From the NCBI GenBank assembly GCA_910578715.1, contig CAJTRL010000009.1:13390-77389 (forward strand): a stretch of 64,000 bases of DNA. The letters run 5' to 3'. The DNA is from an uncultured Lachnospiraceae bacterium (GTDB lineage Bacteria; Bacillota; Clostridia; Lachnospirales; Lachnospiraceae). The notes below the pieces were generated by a model. The model ran no database searches, was not told where the DNA came from, and was given only the letters and a program-made list of their open reading frames with translations. The position numbers and the translations under genes were made by a program. This document shows positions 1 to 9,792 of the stretch, piece by piece. Position 1 is the first letter of the stretch; every line of letters starts with the position of its first letter.

Positions 1-86
1 TAGTGTAAAGAGAAACAGGAATGTCCTTCACCGGGCATTCTGTAATCGGAATATGCAATACATCGGCGCTTGAGGAGGAAAAGGAT

Positions 87-2843
87 ATGTATGAAATGAA
101 AACAGCGGCAGAAACCGTCCGGTTGCTGCATTCTGACCGGGAAAAAGGGCTGGACAGGCATGAAGTCTTAGAAAGGCGGACAAGGCAGGGGGCCAACCGG
201 CTTAGGGAACAGGCGGGAAAGAGTATCTGGCAGATGATACTGGGACAGTTAAACGACCCGCTGATTCTGATTCTGATTGCGGCGATGGCCATTTCCCTTC
301 TGCTGGGGGAAGCCGGGGATGCGGTCATCATTGTTACCGTCGTCGTATTAAACGCCGCTATCGGCGTCATTCAGGAAGGAAAAGCCGGAAAAGCGGTGGA
401 AGCGCTAAAGAAGATTTCCTGTCCTCAGGCGGTCGTCGTCCGGGATGGAAAAACTGTGAAACTGTCTGCGGAAGAGCTGGTTACGGGGGATATTGTGCTG
501 CTGGAAGCGGGCAGTATGGTTCCGGCCGATATGCGTCTGATTGAAGCACAGGGAATTCAGATAGAAGAGTCTACCCTTACGGGAGAGTCTGCCCCGGTGG
601 AAAAGTCCGCAGACTATGTGGAGGAAATACAGGGGGATAACAGCAGCGCGAATATGGCTTATATGTCCACTTATGTGACGAGGGGGCGGGGAAAGGGCGT
701 CGTGACGGCAATCGGGATGGATACCCGCATCGGACATATTGCGGACATGCTGCATGAGACCGGCGAAAGGTTGACGCCTCTGCAGGTAAAACTGGGCGAG
801 CTCGGAAAAGTGCTGAGCATCCTTGCCGTAGCAATCTGTGCGCTGCTTTTTGGCATCGCCGTCTGGCAGAAGCGGGATGTGGGAGAGATGCTTTTAACCT
901 CCGTTTCCCTGACGGTGGCGGCCGTGCCGGAAGGGCTTCCGGCCATTGTTACGATTGTGCTTGCGCTCAGCGTATCGAGGATGGTGCGGGCAAGAACCAT
1001 TGTGAGGAAGTTATCCTCGGTGGAAACGCTGGGAGCGGTGGACGTGGTCTGCTCGGACAAGACCGGCACGCTGACACAGAACCGGATGACGGTTACGGAA
1101 TGTTATCTGGATGGCAGAATGGTGGAACGGGAAAAATTCCCCCATTTTTTTAACGGACAGTTGTGGCAGAATGCGGAATGGGAGAAGAGCGGCAGAGCGC
1201 ATTTTCTGCTGGGCTGTATTTTGTGCAACGACGGAGCCTCTTCCAAAGAAGGCGGTTTTGGCGACCCGACGGAGCTGGCGCTTGTCCGTATGGCGGAAGA
1301 ATGCGGAATTGCGGTAGATGAACTCAGAAGCCGCTTCCCGCGGAAAGAGGAAAAGGGATTCGATTCCGAGCGGAAAATGATGACCACATCTCATTTGATG
1401 AAAGGCAGTTCCCAGAGCGGCCGGAAGAACGCATATTCCAAAGGGGCTGCAGAGAAAATATTGGAGCGCTGTACTTATTTTTATCAGAACGGGAGAAAAT
1501 GCGCTCTGCACGACAGTGAGCGGACGGCGCTTACGGGAGTGCTTGCCGGACTGATGAATGAAGGCAGAAGGGTGCTCGCCATCGCAATGAGGCCGGACGG
1601 CGGGTTAGAAGAGTCGGACATGGTGTTTTTAGGATTTGTCAGTATGCAGGACCCGGTCAGGCCGGAAGCTGTGGAAGCCGTGGAAGAATTTCGGAAGGCC
1701 GGTGTTTCTACGGTAATGATTACCGGAGACCACCAGAGCACCGCTTTTTCCATCGCTAAGGAACTGGGAATTGCATCTTCCCTGAACGAATGTGTTTCCG
1801 GCCGGGAACTGGATGCGATGGAAGAGCCCCTTTTTCTGAAAAAACTGCCGCTTTTGAAGGTTTTTGCCAGGGTGACGCCGGAGCATAAAGTCAGGATTGT
1901 GGAAGGGTTTAAGAAACTTGACAAGACGGTGGCAATGACGGGAGACGGCGTCAACGACGCTCCCTCTTTACAGACCGCGGATATCGGAATCGCCATGGGA
2001 AAGAACGGGACGGATGTGGCGAGAAACGCCGCCGATTTTGTCCTGATGGACGATAATTTCGCGACGATACATCTTGCCATAAAAGAGGGCAGGGGCATCT
2101 ATGAAAATATCAGAAAATCGGTGCTGTTTCTGCTTTCCTCCAATCTGGGAGAAATCATGACGATGCTGGTTACGATTATCGCGCGTTTCCCGAGTCCCTT
2201 AAAGGCGAGCTTCATCCTGTGGATTAATCTGATTACGGATTCGCTGCCGGCGCTGGCGCTCGGTGTGGACGATAACGAGACCGATTTGCTGATGAAGGAG
2301 CCGCCCAGAAAAAAGGGAGAATCTCTTTTCGCCAAAGGAGGGCTTCTGTGCGTGCTCTGTTACGGCTTTGTGATTGGCGGTGTGAGCCTTGCGGCTTTTC
2401 TGAAAGTGCCTTACGACCGGCTGGTGGCGGAAAATATTCCGATTAGTTTACATAATATTATGGAAAGCTATCGGATATCGGCCGTTTTAGTCAAAGCGCA
2501 GACCCATGCCTTTACGGTGCTCGGCATGAGCCAGCTTTTTCATGCGGTCGGGATGCGGGATGTAAACCGCTCTATTTTCAGGATGAATCATAAGAAAAAT
2601 CCGTTCATGATTCTGGCGCTTGTTTTCGGTCTGATTTTACAGTTTGCGGTGACGGAGATTGAACCGCTGATTGCTCTTTTTGGCACGGTAAAACTGGAAT
2701 GGATGGAATGGGGACAGCTTCTTGCCCTGTCGCTGACGCCGGTAATTGTGCATGAGCTTCTCGTCGCCGTTTATTACGGGGTGGAAAAGAAGGGCGTCAC
2801 AGAAGCGTGCCCAGAGCCAGTAGCAGAAGAAACAGTCCGCTGA
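87..2843 (+). CDS. Calcium-type cation-transporting P-type ATPase
   Basis: A membrane pump that would use ATP to move a divalent cation, most likely calcium, out of the cytoplasm. The order is that of P2A pumps: an N-terminal cation ATPase domain, two membrane segments, the TGES actuator motif (near residue 165), the PEGLP motif of the fourth helix, the phosphorylation site DKTGTLT, the hinge motif TGDGVNDAP, and a C-terminal set of hydrophobic helices. The 918-residue length fits the family. I start it at ATG 87 because a GGAGGAA ribosome site lies just upstream; an upstream in-frame ATG at 21 lacks one. Its last 47 bases overlap the 3' end of the convergent ytaF. Cation specificity is inferred from family resemblance only. 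Confidence 0.9.
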   Translation: MYEMKTAAETVRLLHSDREKGLDRHEVLERRTRQGANRLREQAGKSIWQMILGQLNDPLILILIAAMAISLLLGEAGDAVIIVTVVVLNAAIGVIQEGKAGKAVEALKKISCPQAVVVRDGKTVKLSAEELVTGDIVLLEAGSMVPADMRLIEAQGIQIEESTLTGESAPVEKSADYVEEIQGDNSSANMAYMSTYVTRGRGKGVVTAIGMDTRIGHIADMLHETGERLTPLQVKLGELGKVLSILAVAICALLFGIAVWQKRDVGEMLLTSVSLTVAAVPEGLPAIVTIVLALSVSRMVRARTIVRKLSSVETLGAVDVVCSDKTGTLTQNRMTVTECYLDGRMVEREKFPHFFNGQLWQNAEWEKSGRAHFLLGCILCNDGASSKEGGFGDPTELALVRMAEECGIAVDELRSRFPRKEEKGFDSERKMMTTSHLMKGSSQSGRKNAYSKGAAEKILERCTYFYQNGRKCALHDSERTALTGVLAGLMNEGRRVLAIAMRPDGGLEESDMVFLGFVSMQDPVRPEAVEAVEEFRKAGVSTVMITGDHQSTAFSIAKELGIASSLNECVSGRELDAMEEPLFLKKLPLLKVFARVTPEHKVRIVEGFKKLDKTVAMTGDGVNDAPSLQTADIGIAMGKNGTDVARNAADFVLMDDNFATIHLAIKEGRGIYENIRKSVLFLLSSNLGEIMTMLVTIIARFPSPLKASFILWINLITDSLPALALGVDDNETDLLMKEPPRKKGESLFAKGGLLCVLCYGFVIGGVSLAAFLKVPYDRLVAENIPISLHNIMESYRISAVLVKAQTHAFTVLGMSQLFHAVGMRDVNRSIFRMNHKKNPFMILALVFGLILQFAVTEIEPLIALFGTVKLEWMEWGQLLALSLTPVIVHELLVAVYYGVEKKGVTEACPEPVAEETVR

Positions 2844-3432
2844 GCCAGGAAAGGTCAAAGGAAACTTTTTTCGACACGAGAAGGCCGGAAAGATAACCGA
2901 GTGAAAAAAGCAGAAAATGAAAAAAAGCCGCCGCAAAGAACAGAAAGAGAAGGGAAGTCACCTGACAGGAAAAGGCCATGCTCGCAAACATACTGTCAAG
3001 GGAGAGGGCGAGACTTAAGAAGAAGGCTTCCTTTCCGCTTAAAATCTGGACTTCCTGACGGTTGGCTTCTTCCGGTGAAAAATAAATGGTAAAGATGATG
3101 TTAAGCTGTTTGATTTTACAGGTCCAGTTGCCGATGATATCGGGGCAGGCTCTTGCCAGATGGCGTATCAGGCTTTCCAGCAGCTTTTCACAGCCGAGAA
3201 AAAACAGGAGTAAAAAGGACAGAAGCGACAGAACGGCGGATGGAAAGAGGGAAAAGAGCAGAGAGCCGGCCTGTGTCATGAGCGTGATGAAAGCGGAAGG
3301 GATGAACACGAGAAAGACTGCGGAAACGAGTTTTATATGAACTCTGGAAGCACCGTAGGAAAATCCGGCGGTCAGGGAATCGACCGAAACGGCGAGCATA
3401 AAAAGAAGCACGGGCATGAATCGAAGGAACAT
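2797..3432 (-). CDS. ytaF: Sporulation membrane protein YtaF (MntP-like fold)
   Basis: A small integral membrane protein of about 211 residues with six hydrophobic segments and the motif SVDSLTAGFSYG near the N-terminus, repeated in divergent form as SLDSMFASMAFS in the second half. This internal two-fold repeat is typical of the YtaF/MntP group; the family is named for sporulation but its exact role is not established. MntP relatives export manganese, so a transport role is possible. A GAGGTGG ribosome site precedes ATG 3432. The gene converges on the P-type ATPase gene and shares 47 bases with it at the 3' ends. Confidence 0.75.
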   Translation of the reverse strand: MFLRFMPVLLFMLAVSVDSLTAGFSYGASRVHIKLVSAVFLVFIPSAFITLMTQAGSLLFSLFPSAVLSLLSFLLLFFLGCEKLLESLIRHLARACPDIIGNWTCKIKQLNIIFTIYFSPEEANRQEVQILSGKEAFFLSLALSLDSMFASMAFSCQVTSLLFLFFAAAFFHFLLFSLGYLSGLLVSKKVSFDLSWLSGLFLLLLALGTLL

Positions 3433-3580
3433 TATGCCACCTCAAATCGTATTTTGTCATTATTTATTGTTATCATATGTAAATCTTTGGAAATTGACTG
3501 TACGCAAATCCTGAAAAATGATACTATATGATAAAGAACCCATTTTGGGCATTCATACATTGCGAAAGGGAGGACAGCCT

Positions 3581-5179
3581 ATGGAACTGATGTTTATCGG
3601 GGCGGACCACGAGGTTACTGGAAGCTGCCACTATCTGCGGGTCAATGAGACGAATATCCTGGTAGATTATGGAATGGAACAGGGGACGCAGACTTTTCAA
3701 AGCTGTGAACTGCCGGTGGAGCCGGCGTTAATTCATTACGTTTTTCTGACACATGCACATATCGACCATTCCGGGCTGCTGCCTTTTTTGTTCGCGCGGG
3801 GCTTCCGGGGCAGCATCTATACGACGGATGCTACGGCGGATTTGTGCAGCATTATGCTGCGGGACAGCGCGCACATCCAGATGCAGGAAGCGGAATGGAA
3901 AAACCGGAAGGCGAAACGGAGTTCGGAGCATGCGCCGATGGAGCCGCTCTATACGATGGAAGATGCCGACGGCGTTATCAGGCGGCTGGTTCCCTGTGAT
4001 TATGAGAAAAAAATTGAAGTATGCCCCGGCGTCGTTATCCGGTTTACGGATATCGGCCATTTACTGGGCTCGGCCAGCATCGAAGTCTGGGCGACGGAAG
4101 AAGACGTTACGAGAAAACTGGTATTCTCCGGCGATATCGGCAACACCGGACTTCCGCTCATGAAGAACCCGCGGATGACGAAGGAAGCCGATTATGTCAT
4201 TATGGAATCTACCTACGGCGACAGGAATCACAGCGAGGAAAAAGTAGATTTTGTGGCGGAGCTTTCCCGGATTCTGCAGCAGACGTTCGATGCGGGCGGC
4301 AATGTCGTCATTCCCTCTTTTGCGGTGGGAAGAACACAGGAACTGCTGTATTTTCTGCGGCAGATTAAAGAAGAAAAGCGCGTGAAAGGACATGGGAATT
4401 TTCCGGTTTATGTGGACAGTCCGCTGGCCGTGGAAGCGACCGGAATTTTTCAGCGTAACAGCGTGGAATGTTTTGACGAAGAGGCGATGGAGCTGATTCG
4501 CAAAGGTATCAATCCGATTATGTTTCCCGGACTGCATCTTGCGATTACAAGCGAAGAGTCAAGAGAGATAAATTTTGAAAATACGCCGAAGGTTATTATT
4601 TCCGCTTCCGGCATGTGCGAGGCGGGAAGAATCCGCCATCATTTAAAGCACAATCTCTGGCGGAAGGAATGTACGGTGCTTTTCGTCGGCTATCAGGCCG
4701 TCGGAACGCTCGGCCGGGCAATCGTGGAAGGCATCAAAGAAGTAAAACTTTTTGGCGAGCCGATAGAAATCCGCGCGAAAATCGAGAAGCTGGTGGGGAT
4801 GAGCGGCCATGCGGATAAGGCAGGACTGCTGCGCTGGATAGACGGATTTGCGCAAAAGCCGGAAAAAGTCTTTGTGGTACACGGTGATGACCGTATCTGC
4901 AAACTTTTTACGGAATGTCTGAAAGCGGAGCATGGGTTTAATGCGTATGCGCCTTACAGCGGTACGAGATTTGATTTGATAAGCGGAGAGTTTCTTTATG
5001 AAGCGGAACCTGTTATACTCAAAAAGAAAGGGCATTTCATTTCCGATGTCTTTGCAAGGCTCGTGGCGGCCGGACAGCGGCTTATGGCGGTTATCTATAA
5101 GAACGAAGGCGGCGCGAATAAGGATTTGGGCAGATTTGCCGACCAGATTAATGAGCTGTGCAATAAATATGATAAATAG
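3581..5179 (+). CDS. Beta-CASP metallo-beta-lactamase-fold ribonuclease-like hydrolase
   Basis: A metallo-hydrolase of the RNA-processing (beta-CASP, Ysh1-like) type, presumed cytoplasmic. The zinc site THAHIDHSG lies near residue 55 and later metal ligands follow (GHLLGSA, FSGDIG). The beta-CASP region has the STYGDR and PSFAVGRTQE motifs and the late histidine in GMSGHADK. At 532 residues it is longer than many homologs because of a C-terminal tail of roughly 60 residues after the usual end. I start it at ATG 3581, after GGGAGGA; an upstream ATG at 3518 lacks a ribosome site. The next gene, dihydrofolate reductase, follows after 27 bases. Substrate is unknown; RNA is inferred from the family. 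Confidence 0.82.
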   Translation: MELMFIGADHEVTGSCHYLRVNETNILVDYGMEQGTQTFQSCELPVEPALIHYVFLTHAHIDHSGLLPFLFARGFRGSIYTTDATADLCSIMLRDSAHIQMQEAEWKNRKAKRSSEHAPMEPLYTMEDADGVIRRLVPCDYEKKIEVCPGVVIRFTDIGHLLGSASIEVWATEEDVTRKLVFSGDIGNTGLPLMKNPRMTKEADYVIMESTYGDRNHSEEKVDFVAELSRILQQTFDAGGNVVIPSFAVGRTQELLYFLRQIKEEKRVKGHGNFPVYVDSPLAVEATGIFQRNSVECFDEEAMELIRKGINPIMFPGLHLAITSEESREINFENTPKVIISASGMCEAGRIRHHLKHNLWRKECTVLFVGYQAVGTLGRAIVEGIKEVKLFGEPIEIRAKIEKLVGMSGHADKAGLLRWIDGFAQKPEKVFVVHGDDRICKLFTECLKAEHGFNAYAPYSGTRFDLISGEFLYEAEPVILKKKGHFISDVFARLVAAGQRLMAVIYKNEGGANKDLGRFADQINELCNKYDK

Positions 5180-5206
5180 AACGAAGGAAAAGGCAGGGTC
5201 ACGACA

Positions 5207-5707
5207 ATGAATTTAATTGTTGCGGTGGATAATAACTGGGCAATCGGCTGTAAGGGAGGCCTCCTCGTGCGCATTCCGGGCGACCATAAAGCGTTCCGTC
5301 AGGAAACGGCCGGTAAGGTGGTAGTGCTCGGAAGAAAGACACTTCAGACGTTTCCACAGGGAATGCCTCTCGCGGACAGAACGAACATCATTCTTTCCGC
5401 AAATCCGAGTTACCGGGTAAAGGGGGCTGTCGTCGTACACAGCAAAGAGGAACTGCTGGAAGAACTGAAAAAATACCGGGAGGAAGATATTTATATTATC
5501 GGGGGAGAGAGCGTTTACCGGATGATGCTGCCGTATTGTCAGACGGCGCATGTGACGAAAATAGACCATATTTATGAAGCGGACGCTTATTTCCCGAATC
5601 TGGACGAGTCGGAGGAATGGGAGATTACCGCGGACAGTGAGGAACAGACTTATTTCGATATTGCGTACAGCTTTATAAAATATGAACGGAAAAAGAGAAA
5701 GGCATGA
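5207..5707 (+). CDS. folA: Dihydrofolate reductase
   Basis: Reduces dihydrofolate to tetrahydrofolate with NADPH in the cytoplasm. The 166-residue product has the family layout: an N-terminal strand MNLIVAVDNNWAIG, the nucleotide-binding stretch VVVLGRKTLQTFP, and the IIGGESVYRMMLP segment, followed by the C-terminal DAYFP. The acidic active-site position expected near residue 27 (usually Asp or Glu in a P-x-D context) reads IPGDHKAFR, so the Asp is retained. Its TGA overlaps the ATG of the next gene, a hybrid histidine kinase, which suggests translational coupling of two functionally unrelated genes. Confidence 0.9.
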   Translation: MNLIVAVDNNWAIGCKGGLLVRIPGDHKAFRQETAGKVVVLGRKTLQTFPQGMPLADRTNIILSANPSYRVKGAVVVHSKEELLEELKKYREEDIYIIGGESVYRMMLPYCQTAHVTKIDHIYEADAYFPNLDESEEWEITADSEEQTYFDIAYSFIKYERKKRKA

Positions 5708-7689
5708 TATTTATGGAAGAAGGAAAGAAACAGGAGCGCAGAAGCGGCTTTACTTCCAAACTGGAAAAGCAGGCGGTATCGCTGCTTCTCGCCAAAGATG
5801 AACTGGAAAAAAAGAATATCGAGCTGGAAAACGCCATGATTGACGCCAGAAAGGCAAGCCGCGCAAGGGATGTTTTTCTTGCCAATATGTCCCATGAAAT
5901 ACGGACGCCTATCAATACGATGCTCGGACTGAATGAACTGATTCTGCGGGAAAGCCAGGATGAGACAATCCGCGGCTATGCCCTCGATATCAAACAGGCG
6001 GGAACCGTCCTTTTATCGCTCGTCAGCGATATTCTGGACTTTTCCAAGCTGCAGTCCGGGAAAATGGAGCTCGCGGAAGGAACCTATGATATCAGTTCCC
6101 TGTTGAACGATTTAATCAACAGTGTTTCCATTCCGCTTCGGAAAAAGAAGCTGCGCCTTGCGCTGGATATCGCGTCGGATGTTCCTTATAAACTGTCTGG
6201 AGACGAGGTTCACCTTCGCCAGATTATCGGAAATCTTCTGTCCAATGCCGTGAAATATACGCAGACCGGAACGGTGACGCTGCATCTTGCCTGGGAAAAA
6301 CAGGAAAACGACGGGCTGTTATTAAAAATTGCGGTGGAAGATACCGGAGTCGGTGTGAAAGAAAAGGATATTGCCAGAATTTTTGAGACCTTTAACAGGC
6401 TGGATATGGAAGCGAGCAGAAACGAGGAAGGAACCGGGCTCGGCCTTGCCGTAACCAATCAGCTGGTGAGCATGATGGGAGGAAAGCTGGAAGTAAAAAG
6501 CGAGTTTGGCAAAGGCTCCATATTCTCCTTTGCGATTCCGCAGAAAATCATCAATTCTTCTCCGCTTGGCGATTTTCAGGAACAATATGACAAGAGTGTC
6601 AGAAATTCCATCAGCTACCGGGAAAAATTTATTGCGCCCCTTGCCAAAATCCTGGTGGTGGACGATAATGCGATGAATCTTGCGGTAGCGCAGGATTTGC
6701 TTCGCAAAACGAAACTGCAGATTGACGTCGCTTCCAGCGGCGGCGAATGCCTGGAGATGTTAAAGCGGAAAGAATACCATCTAATCTGTATGGACCATAT
6801 GATGCCGGTGATGGACGGCGTCCAGACGCTTCAGGCTATCCGGGCGATGGAAGATAACCCGTCCCGGAATATTCCGGTCATCGCGCTGACTGCCAACGCG
6901 GTGGTGGGCGCCAAAGAGTTTTATCTGAACGCCGGATTCGAGGATTATCTGTCGAAGCCAATTGAGCCGGACAAGCTGGAAGATATTATGATTCAGTATC
7001 TTCCGAAAGAACTCGTTTATCTGACGGATGACGAAGAAATTTCCGTGGAAAGCGATGACGATGAGAGCGGCCTGAATGAAGAAAAACTGACGGATATGGG
7101 AATCAACGCGGCCAACGGCTTAAAATATATGGGTGGGAGCCGTTCCCTTTATGAAAAAGTGCTGCGTGATTTCCGGGAAATTCTCCATGAAAAAGAAGAG
7201 CAGTTAAAGAGCATGCTTTCAAAAGAAGATGTGTCCGGCTATGCGATTATCGTCCATGCGCTGAAAGGCAATGCGCGCAACGTGGGAGCCGACGAGCTGG
7301 CGGAGGAAGCCTTTGAGCTGGAGAAAAAGAGCAAGGCCGGAAAGCTGGAGGAAGTGGAAGTACAGTCCCCGATTCTGTTCAGCATGATGCGGACGCTGGG
7401 CGAAAATCTGGACCGGTATCTGGAAACGGAAGCCGCAGATGTCAGCGTGGAAAAAGAAGAAGAGCAGACGGAAAAGCAGCAGATAACCGAAGAAATCTGG
7501 AAAGAAAAATTACAGCTTCTGCACAGGCAGCTGGATGATTTCGATACGGACGGCGTGACGGAGAGCATCCAGGAACTGAAAAAATACCAGCTGACAGAAG
7601 AAAACCGGAAACTGCTAAGGCTCTGTGAAAAAGCGGTGAATGATTTTGCCTATGATGTGGCGATGGAAATCGTTTCTTCCGTATTGTAG
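5704..7689 (+). CDS. Soluble hybrid histidine kinase with receiver and HPt domains
   Basis: A multi-domain phosphorelay kinase with no membrane segment and no recognisable sensor domain, so it probably acts in the cytoplasm. In order: a short coiled coil (residues 20-50), HisKA with the phosphorylated His in NMSHEIRTPIN (residue 64), an ATPase domain with N box GNLLSNAVKYT and G boxes EDTGVGV and EGTGLGLAV, a receiver domain (about 315-435) with phospho-acceptor Asp in CMDHMMPVMDG, and an HPt-like domain with the His in VHALKGNARNVG (about residue 518). A long acidic C-terminal tail follows. All phosphotransfer residues are present. It overlaps folA by four bases (ATGA). An alternative start is ATG 5713. 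Its input signal and output partner cannot be told. Confidence 0.88.
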   Translation: MIFMEEGKKQERRSGFTSKLEKQAVSLLLAKDELEKKNIELENAMIDARKASRARDVFLANMSHEIRTPINTMLGLNELILRESQDETIRGYALDIKQAGTVLLSLVSDILDFSKLQSGKMELAEGTYDISSLLNDLINSVSIPLRKKKLRLALDIASDVPYKLSGDEVHLRQIIGNLLSNAVKYTQTGTVTLHLAWEKQENDGLLLKIAVEDTGVGVKEKDIARIFETFNRLDMEASRNEEGTGLGLAVTNQLVSMMGGKLEVKSEFGKGSIFSFAIPQKIINSSPLGDFQEQYDKSVRNSISYREKFIAPLAKILVVDDNAMNLAVAQDLLRKTKLQIDVASSGGECLEMLKRKEYHLICMDHMMPVMDGVQTLQAIRAMEDNPSRNIPVIALTANAVVGAKEFYLNAGFEDYLSKPIEPDKLEDIMIQYLPKELVYLTDDEEISVESDDDESGLNEEKLTDMGINAANGLKYMGGSRSLYEKVLRDFREILHEKEEQLKSMLSKEDVSGYAIIVHALKGNARNVGADELAEEAFELEKKSKAGKLEEVEVQSPILFSMMRTLGENLDRYLETEAADVSVEKEEEQTEKQQITEEIWKEKLQLLHRQLDDFDTDGVTESIQELKKYQLTEENRKLLRLCEKAVNDFAYDVAMEIVSSVL

Positions 7690-7691
7690 GG

Positions 7692-7719
7692 TTGACTTTT
7701 GATGACAAAAGTATAAAAT
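7692..7719 (+). promoter_or_regulatory. Probable sigma-A promoter of ilvE
   Basis: TTGACT (7692-7697) and TAAAAT (7714-7719) are separated by 16 bases in the short gap between the kinase gene and ilvE. Confidence 0.5.
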
Positions 7720-7765
7720 AAAAAAATGAAATGTGATACAGGATGAGGAAGGAGCGACAGGAGTT

Positions 7766-8791
7766 ATGGAGAAGAAAAATATAGACTGGGCGAATCTGGG
7801 ATTCGGATATCATGAGACGGATAAGCGGTTTGTGGCAAATTATAAGAACGGCGCATGGGATGAGGGCGGCCTGATTTCGGACGCATCGATTACAATAAAC
7901 GAGTGTGCGGGCGTTCTGCAGTATGCGCAGACATGTTTTGAAGGGCTGAAGGCTTATACGACGGAAGACGGACGCATTGTTACTTTCCGTCCTGATTTGA
8001 ACGGTCAGCGTATGGAAGATTCCTGTAAGCGGCTGGAAATGCCTGTTTTTCCGAAAGAGCGATTTGTAGAGGCGGTGACGCAGACGGTTGCGGCCAATGA
8101 AGCATATGTGCCTCCCTACGGTTCGGGTGCGACGCTTTATATCCGTCCTTATATGTTTGGCAGTTCCTCCGTTATCGGCGTCAAACCGGCCGAAGAATAT
8201 CAGTTCAGAATTTTCACAACGCCTGTCGGCCCATATTTTAAAGGCGGTGTGAAGCCGCTGACAATCAAAGTAAGCGATTTTGACCGGGCAGCGCCGAACG
8301 GCACGGGACATATCAAGGCCGGACTGAATTATGCAATGAGCCTGTATGCAATCGTGACCGCACATGAGGAAGGGTTCGACGAGAACATGTACCTGGATGC
8401 GGGAACGAGAACTTATGTGGAAGAAACGGGAGGAGCCAATTTCCTTTTTGTAACGAAGGATAACAAAATCGTAACGCCGAAGTCGGACAGTATTCTGCCT
8501 TCCATAACACGGCGTTCCCTTCTGACCGTTGCAAAGGATTATCTGGGGCTTACTGTGGAAGAGCGGCCTGTTGCGCTGGAAGAAGTAAAGGACTTTGCGG
8601 AATGCGGCCTTTGCGGTACGGCGGCGGTTATCTCCCCGGTCGGAAAAGTGGTAGACCACGGTAAAGAAATCGTATTTCCGAGCGGCATGACGGAAATGGG
8701 GCCTGTGACGAAGAAATTGTACGATACTTTGACAGGAATCCAGATGGGACGCATCGAGGCGCCGGAAGGATGGATTCACGTTATCAGATAG
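7766..8791 (+). CDS. ilvE: Branched-chain amino acid aminotransferase
   Basis: A PLP-dependent fold-type IV aminotransferase that interconverts branched-chain amino acids and their 2-oxo acids, using glutamate/2-oxoglutarate. At 341 residues it matches the IlvE II group. Recognisable segments are the N-terminal WANLGFGYHETD, the QTCFEGLKAY strand, the RPYMFGS and NGTGHIKAGLNYA region with the PLP lysine, the YVEETGGANFLF segment and the ECGLCGTAAVISPV phosphate loop. ATG 7766 follows a GGAG site; ATG 7733 is in frame but poorly placed. The gene stands alone, between its own promoter and an intrinsic terminator. Confidence 0.93.
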   Translation: MEKKNIDWANLGFGYHETDKRFVANYKNGAWDEGGLISDASITINECAGVLQYAQTCFEGLKAYTTEDGRIVTFRPDLNGQRMEDSCKRLEMPVFPKERFVEAVTQTVAANEAYVPPYGSGATLYIRPYMFGSSSVIGVKPAEEYQFRIFTTPVGPYFKGGVKPLTIKVSDFDRAAPNGTGHIKAGLNYAMSLYAIVTAHEEGFDENMYLDAGTRTYVEETGGANFLFVTKDNKIVTPKSDSILPSITRRSLLTVAKDYLGLTVEERPVALEEVKDFAECGLCGTAAVISPVGKVVDHGKEIVFPSGMTEMGPVTKKLYDTLTGIQMGRIEAPEGWIHVIR

Positions 8792-8800
8792 TATGAACGG

Positions 8801-8826
8801 AGCGCGGGCCGTCGGGCCTGCGCTTT
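8801..8826 (+). terminator. Intrinsic terminator after ilvE
   Basis: GC-rich hairpin AGCGCGGGCC-gtc-GGGCCtGCGCT followed by a run of T residues. Confidence 0.85.
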
Positions 8827-8944
8827 TTTGCATAAAGGCCATTTTGTGCTGAACCTGATTTGCACGGAAAACGTTTTGCACAGGAGCCGACACGCATCCG
8901 CCCGGTTTCGCAGGGAAGCGGGAAGAAAGGATTTGAACGCGGAT

Positions 8945-9709
8945 ATGTATGAGCGGATTAAAAAAGAATATCCTTATCTGTATGAGACCCATCTTCATAC
9001 GTCCGAAGGAAGCGCCTGCGGCCGCAGTACAGGCGGAGAAATGGCAAAAGCCTGTAAGGAATACGGTTATGCGGGCATTTTTGTGACGGACCATAACTGG
9101 GGCGGCAATACGGCGGTGGACGAAAGACTGCCCTGGGACGAATGGGTGCATGAATTCTGCAAAGGATATGAAAGCGCAAGAGCGGAAGGGGAGCGCATCG
9201 GTCTTGATGTGTTTTTCGGCTACGAGGCCGGTTTTGGCGGAACGGAATTTCTGATTTACGGTGTCGATAAGGCATGGATGCTGGCCCATCCGGCGATTCG
9301 GAACGCGGATATACAAGAACAGTACGAGCTCGTACATGCGGGCGGCGGAATGGTAATTCACGCCCATCCGTACAGAGAGGAGAACTATATTCCCCGTATA
9401 CGTCTTTTCCCGGAATGGGTGGACGGCGTGGAGGGCGTCAATGCCATGCACTCCAATTCCCGGAGCCTTTACCATAATGCCCCGGCTTATGATGTCAAAG
9501 CGGTCGCTTATGCACAGGAACACCGTCTGCCCATAACGGCCGGCTCCGATATCCATCGTGCGGCACTGCTCGGCGGCGGCGTTGCGTTCCGCCGGAAACT
9601 GAAATCTCCGGCGGATTATATCCGGGCAATTCTTACCGGAGAGGATTATGTGCTGACAAACGGCGAATACTGGTATCAGAAAGACGGAAAGTGTCTGGCG
9701 GCGGAATGA
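8945..9709 (+). CDS. PHP-domain metal-dependent phosphoesterase/hydrolase
   Basis: A PHP-fold hydrolase, the fold of polymerase/histidinol phosphatases. Metal ligands are seen in the N-terminal ETHLHTSEGS motif, in VTDHNWGG, in VIHAHPYR and in the C-terminal AGSDIHRA. These are the spaced His/Asp motifs of the family; the substrate cannot be predicted. I start it at ATG 8945 (MYERIKKEYPYL), giving 254 residues; AGAAAGG lies 14 bases upstream. A TTG at 8933 is an alternative. The final codons lie in a 28-bp sequence that recurs just downstream, before the PrsA-like gene. Confidence 0.8.
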   Translation: MYERIKKEYPYLYETHLHTSEGSACGRSTGGEMAKACKEYGYAGIFVTDHNWGGNTAVDERLPWDEWVHEFCKGYESARAEGERIGLDVFFGYEAGFGGTEFLIYGVDKAWMLAHPAIRNADIQEQYELVHAGGGMVIHAHPYREENYIPRIRLFPEWVDGVEGVNAMHSNSRSLYHNAPAYDVKAVAYAQEHRLPITAGSDIHRAALLGGGVAFRRKLKSPADYIRAILTGEDYVLTNGEYWYQKDGKCLAAE

Positions 9710-9747
9710 AAAGATGCCGGAAAGACGGGAAATGTCTGGCGGCGGAA
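9679..9747 (+). repeat. Imperfect 28-bp direct repeat
   Basis: The 28 bases at 9679-9706, which encode the C-terminus of the PHP protein, recur at 9720-9747 with about two changes (period 41). The second copy lies in the gap before the PrsA-like gene. It looks like a small tandem duplication of the end of the PHP gene. Confidence 0.75.
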
Positions 9748-9792
9748 GGAAAGTTGCGGAAACGGGATTTTGAAACAGAGGACGGAGAAACG

